Source: Limnephilus marmoratus (lineage: Eukaryota; Arthropoda; Insecta; Trichoptera; Limnephilidae). From it: a DNA stretch of 64,000 bases. The translations under genes were made by a program, and so were the position numbers. Shown here one piece after another: positions 33,083 through 44,687 of the stretch (positions are counted from its first letter, which is position 1; every line of letters begins with the position of its first letter). The notes under the pieces are model-generated. The model ran no database searches. It was given only the letters and a program-made list of their open reading frames with translations, and was not told where the DNA came from. The DNA lies in the NCBI GenBank assembly GCA_917880885.1, contig OU862920.1:35499019-35563018 (forward strand), written 5' to 3'.

Positions 33083-33524
33083 CGATGAATATTTGATGGA
33101 TTGATGTGTATTAAGCTGTTACTGTACCAGAGACATTAGATTTACTATTTTTAAGATGTATCACATCATTTCCAATTGGTATCTAGTAATTCTATTCAGG
33201 TCAAAATAACTTGAAATATAATAATGGACTGTAGTAAATGACTCATCCGAATTATTTAATATTTATTTAAATTTTATTTGTGTTTTCGTAAAAAGGTACA
33301 TAGTTACCCATGTCATAATATTATTTAAAAATACGCTTTTAGTACAATTTAAGTATAGATTTGTTTATAATTGATACTAATTTAATTTCCTTAGGCAATT
33401 CACTATATCTTAATTGCTCCATACATGAAGAACTATAGACTCCGGGATTTTTTTTGCTGAAGGGGAGTCTTATTTCAATTCTTTTCCTCGTCTCATATGT
33501 ATGATTATTTATTTATTTTAACTT
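33083..33524. other. No gene seen
   Basis: AT-rich sequence, no accepted frame. Confidence 0.4.
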
Positions 33525-33550
33525 TGTTTGAACCACTTTTATATTTGAGT

Positions 33551-33592
33551 AAATCCGACCGGTTTCAGAACGACCGTTCCTTCTTCAGTATC
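33551..33592 (-). ncRNA. Hammerhead-like motif, minus half of the inverted pair
   Basis: The minus strand reads CTGAAGA, A, GGAAC-GGTC-GTTCT (one G-T wobble), GAA, ACCGGT, C, GGA. The upstream stem I strand is not complementary (ATA instead of TCC), so this copy is probably weakened. Confidence 0.6.
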
Positions 33593-33627
33593 TGAAGTTC
33601 CTTCTTCAGTATCTGAAGTATCTTCTA

Positions 33628-33672
33628 TGTATACTGAAGAAAGAACGGTCGTTCTGAAACCGGTCGGATTTA
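33628..33672 (+). ncRNA. Hammerhead-like motif, plus half of the inverted pair
   Basis: CTGAAGA, A, AGAAC-GGTC-GTTCT (5 Watson-Crick pairs), GAA, ACCGGT, C, GGA. The G-T wobble of the minus half is an A-T pair here. Stem I is again poorly paired. Confidence 0.62.
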
Positions 33673-33959
33673 CTCAAATATAAAATTGGTTCAAACAAAG
33701 ATAAATTGTTTCATTTATCTATAATGGATAACCACAAAGTTATAGCTACATTCAAAAAGTATATATATTTATTTATTTACTTACAAAGATAGATAATAAT
33801 AGTTAGGCATGTACGTAGTACACAATATGTAATAATTAAATTAATAGTAAAAAATAAAATTAATTAAAATTAAAATCACACTTTTCATTAAAGTAATTTT
33901 AAAGACTTTGTTTTATAACTAATACGGAATCTGCAAACATGTCTACAATATTACCAAAT

Positions 33960-34990
33960 TTATTGCCAAAATGATGTAATCTATTTATAGATGTATGAGC
34001 CTCATAGTATGTTTTAAAATTGTCACAGAAGAAGGTAGCACTTTGCCTCGTATTTCTGGTCGGTTAAATTTTATTTTGGCGAGAATTTCAGGATTGTCAA
34101 TGCAATTATTAATGATTTTATTTAATAGTACAAGGTCAGAGATGATCCGCCTATCTGACAGCGTAATTAAGTTGAGTTGTTTCATCAAAAGGACATCGTT
34201 AGTATTTTTAATTGGAATATTCAACTTAAAGTTAATAAATCTTAGAAATTTGTGCTGTACCCTTTCTATATTGTCGGAATGTATTTTATACAATGGGGAC
34301 CAAATGGGCGAATTATACTCTATCTGGCTTCTTACTAAATAATTGTATAATATTTTCAAACATTCTAGTGACTTAAAATCACTTGTTGTTCTGCATAAAA
34401 AACCAAGCATTTTTATAGCTCTATTTTTTATTTCATTTACGTGCAGAGTAAATGTTAACTTTTCAACAAATATAACACCTAAGTCCCAGATCTAAGCGTC
34501 TGGTGTCAATATTACATTATTTAAATAATATTCATAAGTTACATGACTTTGGATTTTATAAAAACGAATAACTTGGCACTTTTGAATATTAAGAAATAGC
34601 GAGTTGATCACCAATGAAACAATTCATTAAAATTAGATTGTAAAATATGGCAATCCTCTATACTACGTATCATTTTATATATTTTTAAATCATCAGCGAA
34701 GAGTTAAACATGCACATCTTTAAATATACTAACAATGTCATTTATAAATAATAAAAAAAGAATTGGTCCGAGGTGAGATCCTTGGGGAACCCCAATGGTG
34801 GCTTCAAAGATATAAGATTCTACAAAATTTATTTTACCCCAAAGCTTTCTTTTACTAAGATAACTGTTTAAACAGTTCAACAAGGTTCTTTTAATGCTTT
34901 AATTCCCAACATACTTAGTTTACGTACAAGAATATGTAACTTTATCAAAAGCTTTGGAAAAATATGATTGTGCTGCATTTTGTCACTTTT
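33960..34990 (-). pseudogene. Jockey-like LINE reverse transcriptase fragment
   Basis: The minus strand has GVPQGSHLGPILFLLFINDI (34741-34800) and LFADDLKI (about 34685-34708), the RT palm motifs. A multi-stop stretch follows. The last open part at 33985-34410 has MLGFLCRTTSDFKSLECLK...LVRSQIEYNSPIWSP, the thumb/C-terminal region. Many stops and a truncated 5' side show an old dead copy. Confidence 0.82.
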
Positions 34991-35269
34991 TTTAGGAATT
35001 CAATTTCTGAACGGCCATACATTATTTTGTGGATTAAAAATAAAGTGTTGAAGTAAACAACTTTTTTTAAATGACAAGATATTTCACTCCTTTAGCATTT
35101 CCTCGCTTTTCTTACGCCTGTCTATTTTTCTTCAATATAATTCTTTATTGTTTCTCTATTTTGTAGTGCTGTCATCTGTTTCAATAATCCAACTGTGAAT
35201 GCTGCTATGGTAATTAACGATGATTATTGATTGTGCTGTATCCATTTTGGCGGGATTATTTTTTTTGTG
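34991..35269. other. No gene seen
   Basis: AT-rich spacer. Confidence 0.4.
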
Positions 35270-35445
35270 TGTGCGCTTCAAACGCGGTAGAGGAGAAACC
35301 TTCAGAAAAGTAAAGTAAACAAGAGTGGGGAGGCCACGAAACAACGCACAAAGAGGAGACCGATTATACAATCTTATTCTCTCGCTGGCTAGATCCTATA
35401 GAAGTGTGTGTTTGTCTCTTTTTACCAAAATTTCATTTCAACCAC
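35270..35445 (+). mobile_element. HINE-like element, short form, diverged
   Basis: Starts near GTGCGCTTCAAACGCGGTAG, then AGGAGAAACCTTCAG and GTGGGGAGGC-ACGAA-CA-CGCACAAAGAGGAGAC, the GGCTAGATCCTATAGAAGTG block and a lost 3' tip. Same interior as 39508-39747. Confidence 0.55.
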
Positions 35446-36114
35446 TAAAACCAAATATTTCTTTTAGAACGGGCAGCAGTTAGTTCCCTAAAACTTGTTA
35501 CAACTTTTTTCCAAAACGTGCCATACGCATCTGCATAGCTACATATAATAATGTGTAAAAATATAATTTTTCCGCCATCATCTATCCTTACCACCAGAAG
35601 GCACGTAGTATACACGAGTCAGCGTAATAAAATACAAGACAAAGTTAGTACTTCATTCAATTATTCGTAAAGTTAACACGATCACGTAACGGCAGCGCCG
35701 GGTATAAGCATGGGGCGCGTGCCATTTGGGAGCGTTCATAAATTCCGAGGCGACATTTTCTGGCGTTCCCGAGTTGTAATTTTTTAACTTCGCTCGACTG
35801 TCTTGCAGGATTCTTACCAATTCTCGCCTACTTTTCCGGGATGTTTTTCCAAATTGCCCGCCTCAGCATTTTAGTATGAGCATTTAGGAACAAATTCGCG
35901 AGCCATTTGAAACGAATTATCTCCCCCAGTGCCGCCGGAATGCCATTATTCTGACCATAATAAATGGCTAACGTTTTAAAAGCTTTTTACACGAACACCA
36001 TTTTTTTTCATCAATCCAAGCGTGATGAAAATTCGGATAACGAACAAATAAAATAAATTGCATTGTATTTAAATATCACACAATATAAAGAAATACCTGT
36101 CGCATAGTATTAGG
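35446..36114. other. No gene seen
   Basis: Low-copy sequence with a slightly GC-richer part at 35690-35950. No frame or known repeat. Confidence 0.4.
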
Positions 36115-36640
36115 GAGAGGGGTGGGGGTCCCACTCCGCCTCCTTCACCTTCCCTATCCCCCCCCCATTCCACCCCCTACTCCTCTCCCTCATACCCTCC
36201 CCTCCCTCACCCCCTCCATACCCGTTACATTCATTTTTTTAACTGCTCACGTGCCACCTATTAAAGCGTAACAATGAAACACACGCAGTTTCGCATTTAT
36301 AATGTTAGTACAGATTAGTATAATTTTAACTATCAAAGGGATCTCCATAGTAACCTAAACAAATAAAAAATGACAGCGCACTTCAAATAATTACTTATGG
36401 TTACCAAGCAAGGCTTTGCTTTTTGTCTGGACAATAAACGTATAAAAAATAATTTCTTAACGCCAGAGCTTTTTCATAACGTCAAAGTTTACCAATGTAT
36501 ACAGCCTGTATTAATAATGTAGCTTTCTATTAGTGAAAGAATTTTGAAAGTCCATTCAGTGTTTTTTGCGTGAAAGAGTAACAAACATTCATCCATACAC
36601 CTATACAAACTTTCGCCTTTATAATATTAATAGGACTAGC
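36115..36640 (-). mobile_element. HelB-type Helitron, degraded
   Basis: The minus-strand 5' side reads TCCTATTAATATTATAAAGG, CGAAAGTTTG and TTTGTTACTCTTTCACGC, as in 54828-55090. The purine-rich interior (C/T-rich on the plus strand, 36120-36220) matches the HelB copies. The 3' hairpin and CTAG are missing, and the base before TC is G, not A. Confidence 0.55.
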
Positions 36641-36734
36641 TCGGGGTTACGGGGTTACGAATGGATAGAGGTATTTAAAGTTTTGGTTTCGGTGTACCCG
36701 AAAACTGGGTACATTTTGAAGGTGAAGATAATAT

Positions 36735-36975
36735 TATTATAAACAATTGAAAAACATCATTGAAGAAGAAGATAACAATAATAATCTAAACGAAAATACG
36801 AAAGAGACTAAGACACAGAAAATCTTTTTATGTTTTTCTGTGTCTTGTTCTCTTACATATTTTCGTTTAGATTATTATTGTTATCTGTTATTATTGTAAT
36901 CTTCAATGATATATTACATTGATGGGAATACTCTTCAAAAGTCATAAAAAAGAGAGTTTTTTTTTTATAAAAATC
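36735..36975. repeat. S2-family palindrome without tRNA head
   Basis: AATAATCTAAACGAAAATAC and GACACAGAAAATC on the left are inverted at 36830-36895 as TTCTGTGTCTTGTTCTC and TTTTCGTTTAGATTATTA. Two bodies of the S2 element are head-to-head; no tRNA-like core remains. Confidence 0.75.
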
Positions 36976-36989
36976 GAATTAAAAAAATA

Positions 36990-37130
36990 ATTTGTTTCAC
37001 TTGATCGTACCATGTCCTCCTCGGGCGTCTTCGACTTCTTCAAACGGTCACTTTTCTGTCATACTTTCTCTTTTATACCTCTTTCTTGCATTTTACAACA
37101 AATAATTATCATTCCTATGCAGATATCGCA
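36990..37130 (-). pseudogene. Small LINE C-terminal fragment
   Basis: The minus strand is similar to the GRSRGRSRKTWHDQV region of the LINE at 57.3 kb (its inverse reads CACTTGATCGTACCATGTCC on the plus strand). Heavily decayed. Confidence 0.6.
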
Positions 37131-38789
37131 CAGAATTGAGATATGGAATCGAGAAAGTTAAATTTCTGTTTATGTAAATACGTTTTTAAGTTACGTAAGA
37201 AACCGAGCCCGCAGTGTATAGTCATTTGCGTTAACCATAATACTTAGGAGAAAACCAATTAGATAGATACCTATGTTTGTATACATCAAGGCTTCCTCGC
37301 TCTAAGTGTAACCGAAATCGATTCCCATAATGGTGACTATCTATATACACTCACAGTCATTTCTCCCGACTCGTATAATTTACAGATTTACAAATTGGTT
37401 GTGAAAATAATGTTGTCGTACACAAAATGTCTCAAACCTCGGTCTGCATCAGAATTAATATCTTTGTAAACATTGCTAACACCAGACTTGCACGTGATGA
37501 CCAAATAGTAAAGTTAGATGTAATATATTCCAAGAGAAATGCAAATTATTTGACTTGTGGTAATGGTTAGAATGCATTCCACATTTATATCAAAAACTCT
37601 CTCAGAATACCCTAACAAGTCGATTTTCTTCGTTAGCTAGAAATATTTTAAAAGACAAAAAAATCATAAAAAAATCATAATTAATAAGTAAAATGTTTTT
37701 CCTGACTACATTGGTACCAATTTGGTAGCACCCACGGACATATGAATATATCTGGACCTGCCCTAAGTGATAAAAACGTATTATTTCCCCCTCCCTATGG
37801 AGCCGGCTAGAGCTCCGCCTTGGACCCAGCTCGCTCCATGGGGAGGGGAGAGAACCTCGCTTGAATCTAAAATATGTAACGTCATCATTCTTGTCCTGAA
37901 CAGCGCGGAAGTAACATCCATACATTTTTCGAAATAACACGTCAAAAACGGTAGCTTGTGCTTTACATTTTACCCACATATTATATGGACATACCGAATG
38001 TGGGCGGTTCTCCAGTGTGCTCGTCGCTGGTTACAGGGGTAAGTAAATTATGAAACATTTGTAAAAGTGTCTTAACTATACACGGCAACAAAATATTGCT
38101 ATGTGAATTGGGGCGAATCTTTTCGGGGCGAGCATTTGGCCTTAGCAAATATGTTATTAACGTGTCAAGCAATTCGCGCTCCCATGTAAAAAGGTCTATT
38201 CATTCAAAGCAGATTTTGCTTTTAAGAACTAAATGGTGATATTATAATGCGAGATGCCTACATACTGTCAGATTGATTTTTTAACGAATCTCAGTCATTT
38301 TTCCTCTCTTCGCCCCCCATAGTTTGGTTTTACCCCTAATCTGTATGTTCTGGCCTATTGAATTCTGATGTCTATGGTAGCACCATTTTCAGCATGTTTT
38401 TGCGTGTTAAGTTTGTTGAGTGATTTTCATATTGTAGTAAAATTTTCTCAACTTAAGCGCACAACGAAATCATTGTTAAGTCAACGGATTTAAAGTTTTT
38501 TTCTTTTTACTCTTCACCTCACGTTGAAATATCAATATCGGCAATACTGAGTGTTATACGCAAAGAAAGAAAGTGCCACAAAAGCATTTGGCTTTGTGTA
38601 TTTATATCCATTTCGAATGCGTGAACGTAGATAAATGTTTTTAAAACAATACCAGTAAAAATATTCAGAAACAACTCGAGAACGTGAACTTAATTGTTTC
38701 TTGGTTTTCAATTCTAAGGGAAATAAAGCTTAGGTACCTAAGATAATGTTTTTCTCGTTTTATCATTATCATCTCTCAGGTACTCTTTG
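37131..38789. other. No gene accepted; hairpin at 37789-37847
   Basis: A minus-strand frame at 37602-37979 (125 codons) passes through the hairpin CCCTCCCTATGGAGC ... GCTCCATGGGGAGGG (14 of 15 pairs). It shows no domain, so I do not call it a gene. The remainder is AT-rich and low-copy. Confidence 0.45.
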
Positions 38790-38965
38790 TTATTCTGTTT
38801 CTTGACGTGATCGGACTAGAATATTTGATTCACCTGATGGTACCTTGTTCTTCTTGGGTGTCCCATGATACTTCTACCATTCCTTCTAGCGTGATATTAT
38901 GTTATCCTAACACTCCATTCTTCATTAATCCGTTTTAACTAAAAGCCCAACTCATCTAAGCAACA
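38790..38965 (-). pseudogene. Small LINE C-terminal fragment
   Basis: Decayed copy of the same LINE tail, with the plus-strand order TTGATTCACCTGATGGTACC, TTCTTGGGTGTCCC and GCCCAACTCATCT. Multiple stops. Confidence 0.55.
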
Positions 38966-39224
38966 TCAAAATTTTAAATGTTATGTATTTACAATTGAAA
39001 TCAATGATATATTTTAAAAAATTTATGCAATTTTATTCTGTTATTTATGCTTACTAATAAAATCTATGTTGACATAAATAATTTGAACTGAATTATTTAG
39101 CTACAGAACTTTCTGGCCGAATTTGATTAATTGATTATTCAGAGAAATTATCTGTATTATAATTTCAGGATGAAAACAAAACTGTGTTTAATTTTGTGAA
39201 GTATTATATTTTTAAGATGAGCTA

Positions 39225-39505
39225 ATGCATACAGAAAGAATTCGACCCTTGGCACGCTGAATGTCTGTCAGCTAAGGTTCATCAGGCACTTTATACGACT
39301 AAATCGAAGGAGACTTGCGTAGGACCGTGGATTTACCGTATTATATCGGAACAGAGTAACCGTGAAAAAAATAAATATTTTTTGCTATCTCATCCGCCCG
39401 CAGGCTAAATCCTATAGATGTGCAGTTATATCTTTTTAGTTTCGCTCGCTTCAGTTTCATCGAGTTTCAAATCACAGCGGTGCTAAAGAAGTTTTCACTT
39501 AAAAA
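39225..39505 (+). mobile_element. HINE-like element, long form, 3' part
   Basis: A decayed tRNA-like start (39235-39300), GCAGGCTAAATCCTATAGA, TTTCATCGAGTTTCAAATC, then 3' end CGGTGCTAAAGAAGTTTTCAC. It ends in an A-run that directly borders the next copy. Confidence 0.65.
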
Positions 39506-39507
39506 AT

Positions 39508-39747
39508 CAGAGAGTGCAGTTCACTCACGGTAAAGTAGACTAGAGTGGGGAGGCTCCGAAGCATCGCACCAAGAAGAGACCGATAGGCTACGAAGCACCG
39601 CATAAAGAGGAAACCGTTTAGTCTATCTCATTCTCTCGCAGGCTAAATCCTATAGTTGTATGTGTTTTGTCTCTTTTTAGTGTCACTATTTTTCGTTTCA
39701 TCAACTTTCGAATCTCAACGCCGCTAAAGAAATTTTCACTTCAAAAT
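39508..39747 (+). mobile_element. HINE-like element, short form, complete, head-to-tail with the previous copy
   Basis: The 5' end is A|TCAGAGAGTGCAGTTCACTC. The subterminal repeat is degenerate here (GTAAAGTAGAC). The interior has a duplicated block (CTCCGAAGCATCGCACCAAG and CTACGAAGCACCGCATAAAG). The 3' end is CGCCGCTAAAGAAATTTTCAC followed by TTC and an A-run. About 240 bp. Confidence 0.7.
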
Positions 39748-40445
39748 AATATTTTCTTCCACAATGGTATATTATCATATTTGTATCTCTTAAAAAGTCT
39801 AAATTCTAGACGAAACCGGGATATCTGCGATTTTAAATCTGACCATTCATGTTGATAGGAAAAATGCCACCCACCAGATTTCAAATTCAGTTAAAAGTAT
39901 GTTATTTTATTCTGCAGCAATTTTTTTACCAATTGTTCAGGCCTATGATTTAGATAATTTAACCCGTCTGCTTGGTTCAATATATTCGCATCTCACAATC
40001 CGGAAGCCTCAGTTTCGCGCATAAATTCTGAAACCGTCACTTTGGATCGAGATTGTAAAATATCTATGCAAGATAGCTTTTATATTTCAAAGACGATAAG
40101 AAGCATCATTTCGTTCTCTTTCTGGTTAAAAGAAAAATACAAATGCTTGCATTGAAGGAAGAGAGATATATAGCTTTTGAAATGTAAGGTCGCTCTGTTT
40201 TGAGGTCTTATGAAAGTATAACGCGATTACATGTTTTGGGATGTATTTATTCCTAAACAAGCAGACGGGTTAATTACAAATAGCTTTTGCCCATCGCACG
40301 TAACTAATTGGTAAAAGTACAAATCGATTGGATGATTGAATGTGGATGAAGCAAAGAGTGTGTGATTGATTGTCATAGAAGTTATCTACAAATTATTGAA
40401 AAACAAAATGTTTCCAACGTTAATTTTATTTAAATAAATATATAT
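39748..40445. other. No gene seen
   Basis: AT-rich low-copy sequence. AACCCGTCTGCTTG near 39961 is inverted at 40259-40272 (CAAGCAGACGGGTT), so 39960-40272 may be a small foldback or TIR element. Confidence 0.45.
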
Positions 40446-40785
40446 TTTTTAATATTTAATTAAATGAAGACCATATTAGCGAAACTCAATCGAAATCTGG
40501 AGACAGAAAAATCAGAAAAGATATTGGCTCCACTGGGACTCGAACCCAGAACCCTTTTCTTACATGGAAAGAGCTCTGTTTGACTCGAACCCAGAACCCT
40601 TTTCTTACATGGAAAGAGCTCTGTTTCCATGTAAGAAAAGGGTTCTGGGTTCGAGTCCCAGCGGAGCCAATATCTTTTCTGATTTTTCTGTCTCCAGATT
40701 TCGATTGAGTTTCGCTAATATGGTCTTCATTTAATTAAATATTATAATTTGAGATTTTACTCATAAAGTTTAAAAAATTAATAAT
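40446..40785. repeat. S4-family head-to-head palindrome with tRNA 3' halves
   Basis: The body AAATGAAGACCATATTAGCG...AGACAGAAAAATCAG on the left is mirrored on the right to 40741. In the centre are tRNA 3' halves (TTCTGGGTTCGAGTCCCAG and GGAGCCA) facing outward on both sides. A 49-bp tandem duplication carries CTCGAACCCAGAACCC twice. Near-perfect pairing over more than 100 bp per arm. Confidence 0.82.
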
Positions 40786-41167
40786 AAATATATATTTTCT
40801 AAATGTTTCCCCAGCAAACTTCTCTGATCCGGGTTGATTTTCCGTAACATATACACTATTCGAGGAGGTTACCTATGTAGAAATGAGCCTTAAAAAATGA
40901 ATCAATCTTCACAAAAAAAACACGCTCTTCGGATTGTATGTATTGATGCATAAGTCGCTGAAAAACAGCAATTGGCCAATCGGTATAGATCACAATTCTA
41001 CGGATTTTAAAATCAACGAATATCGAACCACTCGGGTTAACCTGTTGCGGAGATTTTACCACTCATAGGACAACTGGAATTTGCCTCGAAACCTTGCCTC
41101 GTAGATTGAATGGAATGCAATACTTGGAAATCTATCGTTGAAACTTGAACTGCTACCAAATTCGATA

Positions 41168-41533
41168 TAGCGTTGATGACACAGCGAGTTTACAAGCTAC
41201 TATTTGGGAAATTCACTATCTGTTTGTAAACTAGCAAAACTAGCAAATTGTTGACAATCTACGAAAAAAGTTGAAAGGTCGTCAACTTTAATCGCTACAC
41301 GCTTGCTCGTGATTGGTTTATTTATGTTTTTCTATAAAGCTGCCAATAAACAGCTGATTTATACTGTCAAACATTAACACTTGTTACTGGCGCTAGCAGC
41401 GACCCCAGTTTCCTACGCTACTGAGCGAGTGGACAGTTTTGTGTGTGACAATCTCACTCGCCGATTTATGATTTATCCGCTTTTAAACTTAGTAGATAGT
41501 AGCTTGTAAACTCGCCCTGTGTCATCGAGCCTT
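41168..41533. mobile_element. MITE with about 35-bp terminal inverted repeats
   Basis: TTGATGACACAGCGAGTTTA and CAAGCTACTAT at the left are inverted at the right (ATAGTAGCTTGTAAACTCGC and CTGTGTCATCGA). About 366 bp, no coding. The flanks allow a TA duplication but it is not certain. Confidence 0.72.
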
Positions 41534-41666
41534 AAGGCAAAATTGTAAATTTCCCACGGAATAAATCACGGAACTTTTAATTACCGCCGTTAGTCAGATC
41601 TACTAAAAATGTTATTAATTTACAAATCAAATTTTGAAATAGTTTCCGAACAAGACTTTCAAACGT

Positions 41667-41935
41667 TTTTGAAGTGAAACTTCTGTAGCGCCGCTGCGAT
41701 TTATTTCGGATGAAACGGAAATAACGATTACTGCTCCTGCGACGCATCAACTCGCTCATTGATCGCTTTGATTAAGATGTCACTTTTAGAGCCTCCTATT
41801 GGTTGAGATATGAAAAGGAAATTACGCTGATCTGCGTTTATTGGTCGCTTTGATGATGACCTCACTTTTCAAGTATTGGCTGAGATTGTTTTGGTAAAGT
41901 TTCGCTTCTACCGCGTGTAAGCTGCACTCCAATTT
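41667..41935 (-). mobile_element. HINE-like element, short form, complete
   Basis: The minus-strand 5' end is TTGGAGTGCAGCTTACACGC, then GGTAGAAGCGAAAC. The 3' end is GCGGCGCTACAGAAGTTTCAC followed by TTC. T-runs flank both sides on the plus strand, which fits insertion between T and T. The interior carries two copies of the GAAACGGAAAT/GGTTGAGATAT block. Confidence 0.72.
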
Positions 41936-42261
41936 TTTTTTTCGAAAATGTCATATTTGTACATAATTTTTTGGTTTTATTTCACTTATTTTATTTTTAT
42001 AACTTCATTTGATTTCTAAAAAGAAAAGGTATACCGTCCTTAATTTTATGCAATTCTTTAAATCATAAAATGTGACAAAATTTACCCTAGTGCCCTCCGT
42101 TGAGGCGCTGGCCTGGCCATTGTGGGATTTTTCTGTAACACAATTATAAAATCGCTGGCAAAATCTTTCAAGAATCGAACAAAAATCTTTAAGGTCTTTT
42201 TAAGAAATATCTAAGAATGAGTGTATATATTAAAATTAGCTTTATCGACAATTTTTTTTTA

Positions 42262-42590
42262 TAATTGATCCACGCTGGAAGCCCTGAAGAAAAAAACTCC
42301 CTAAGGGCTTATGTAGTCTTTGAGGATGCCATGTGGAGGGTATTCAGGGAAATTATTTTAGGGAAAGGAAGGAGAAAAAGTTCTGTGAAGAAAAAGGCAC
42401 GAGGGGTAGGTAGGTATCTGGGGGTCAATGTGTCCAGGAATGACGGATATATGAATCCATCCCTACCACTGAGGTGAAAGGCGATGTGTTGAGAGAGTCC
42501 GGCTGGATTTGTCTAGGTTAGATCTCCCTCAACCAGTCTCTCCCGATCCAGCCCGCCACGCAGTAGGTGAACAAACGTATTCGCCACCAA
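42262..42590 (-). repeat. Unclassified repeat family E, second and first halves
   Basis: The inverse of much of 46255-46655: CTCCCTAAGGGCTTATGTAG, TTTGAGGATGCCATGTGGAG and TCTCCCGATCCAGCCCGCC. The frame at 42265-42477 is repeat sequence. Confidence 0.6.
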
Positions 42591-42690
42591 AACCTAGACA
42601 CAACCAACTTATTCTGCTTATTGTAGCGGGAGATTGTCAATCGTTGTCAGTTTATTCGTAACCCGGGAATATTTATTATTCTTTTAAAAA
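42591..42690 (+). repeat. S3-family SINE, 3' portion
   Basis: TAGCGGGAGATTGTCAATCG, TCAGTTTATTCGTAACCCGG and GAATATTTATTATTC match the end of 46042-46236. The head is missing. Confidence 0.6.
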
Positions 42691-44684
42691 ATTAAATAAA
42701 ATTCATGAAACTGTGTAAAAATGGATGTTAATATTAAAATTGAATTGAGTGGCCATAAATGGATCAGCAGAATATTTCAATGTATGGCTTCGGTGAAATA
42801 ATAATATTACGTCAGAGAGGTGTGATAATAATTAATTAGTGGTCGCCCGCGGGGAATCCAGAGAACCCTTTGTGCGATTGTAATGTTAAGAGATTAGAGA
42901 GCGGACAAAGGCGGCTGCTATGAATAGATGGGAATAAGGCTTATTATGTGTCTTACATTACAATAATGGTACACACACATATATATATACGTATATACAA
43001 AGTAAAAAAAATATATATTCAAATATGGCTTACAAAGTGAAAGTTCGTCGTTTTTATCGCGGCACCTTTGTAGATGCTTTCAGTATCCAAAAAAATATAG
43101 ACATGATTTTTTTATTTTTCATTTAAATAAATTTTAACGGTCGCTACTTTGGGTCAAGGTTTTGAAAATACGCGATGTTTAGAGCATTGATTGCAACGCT
43201 TAAGACTAAACATCACTATAAGCAAAATTAAATACGCCGGAGACAGGTTAAACACACCCCTCTACCAAACCCCGCTGTATTGTAAACAATAGGAAGTGTG
43301 TTTAAACATTTTGGTTTCGCAAATTGGAGTCTTTGAATAATAATGCACTTTTGTTCGGTTCTTAGACTTAGAATTTACAATCGTGACACAAAATGGCGCC
43401 TGCATTTCATTGATTTTGACTGTGTTTTAAGCTACATTTTGTAAAAAGTTGCTTAAAATTAATACTCAGTTTAAATACCAACTTCACATATTTTTTGGTC
43501 AAACTTTCACATTTTTGGTAGCGACCCCTAAAACTGTGTTGAAAGTTGTTTTGAGGGCCAGGAATTATCAATGTGGGATTGGTTCCAGAGGCTGAGGAGC
43601 TGATGGAGGATGTTGACCTGTGCTCCGTCTTTGCATCAGACGGGTGTATATACTTAACCATGAGAAATATTCAGGCTCCTGGAGGTCGCGGTACTTTCAG
43701 GCCGCGATCCTGTGTTCAATGATTATACGGGATGATGATTGATAACACTGTAATCTCATTTGAGTGATTTAGCAATTTATTTAAGATTTAAATATATTAC
43801 AACAATTAGTGTTCGCGTATGGCACGGGTGGAGAGGTATTAAATAGAAACCTGCGGTCAGATCGAGTGCTAGAAACGGAATGATCCGAATGCTCCGCTCG
43901 GCAATCCTCGGAGCGGTCCCGAGATACTGTCGGATAGGTGGCAGTGATGACACATGTAAAAATGAATGTAAGTGATGCCCATAACTGCATTAAAAAATCC
44001 ACAAAAAAACTGTGCAATATTTTGGACATTTGTAAACATGAAAGGGTGTTCGATAGAAAATTCAAAAAAAAAATCATAAGTTTTTAGAGATCCCTAATAT
44101 ATTAAGATCAGTAGGTAGATATTATAAAAATCAGTCGTCAGCTTGGCTGTCAAAAAAAGGTTAGCTAAAATCACAATAATGTAAAACTAAAAATTGGAAG
44201 AGGATCTAGTTAGTCTGATTTTTCAACCCATGCGACAAATTGTCAACACAAATATATTAATTCATATAAATGTAAATACATTAATTTATTGAAGTTCGTG
44301 CTATCTGTATTGCAACACAACACATTCGTTGAAAACTTGGAGTCCTGCAAGGCAGCGTAGGCTTTTATAAAATGTATCGTTTTTAGATATTATTGTAAAA
44401 GTTTTGAAGTAGGGGTCGGATATTACAAAAATATGAATTCTTCCCGAAGAAGTCCGTAAAATCTTGTTTGCAAACAGCGAAATGCATGTTCAGTTGAGTA
44501 CTGAAAATTTTCTCAGTCTAGTAGTCGAAAATCATGTAAAACTTTTGTGAAAAAACATTTATATGAATAGGAAAATTGTCTGAAAAAAATGTTAGACACT
44601 TTCCTCTTATTAAAGAAAATAAAAAAGATTGCAATGAAAGAGGTTAAAAAACAGAACTAAAAGAAAATAAAGATTCCAAAAAAA
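42691..44684. other. No gene accepted
   Basis: Two kilobases of AT-rich, apparently low-copy DNA. Minus-strand frames at 43407-43661 and 43781-44077 have no recognisable domain. It is the longest stretch in the window without an obvious repeat and therefore a candidate for intron or intergenic host sequence. Confidence 0.4.
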
Positions 44685-44687
44685 ACG

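Larger units (their letters stand above)
33525..33775. mobile_element. Two PLE 3' ends joined as an inverted pair
   Basis: The left half (33525-33592) carries the PLE tail and hammerhead-like core on the minus strand. The right half (33628-33775) carries them on the plus strand and continues into ATAATGGATAACCACAAAG. Between them CTTCTTCAGTATCTGAAG is itself a small inverted or tandem repeat. No coding part is left. Confidence 0.8.

Noticed and set aside
40533..40680. Two tRNA genes facing each other
   Set aside because: Only 3' halves (T arm and acceptor strand) are present; no D arm or 5' acceptor strand.
43407..44077. Host exon candidates on the minus strand
   Set aside because: Frames of 84 and 98 codons without domain, splice pattern or composition shift; cannot be separated from chance.
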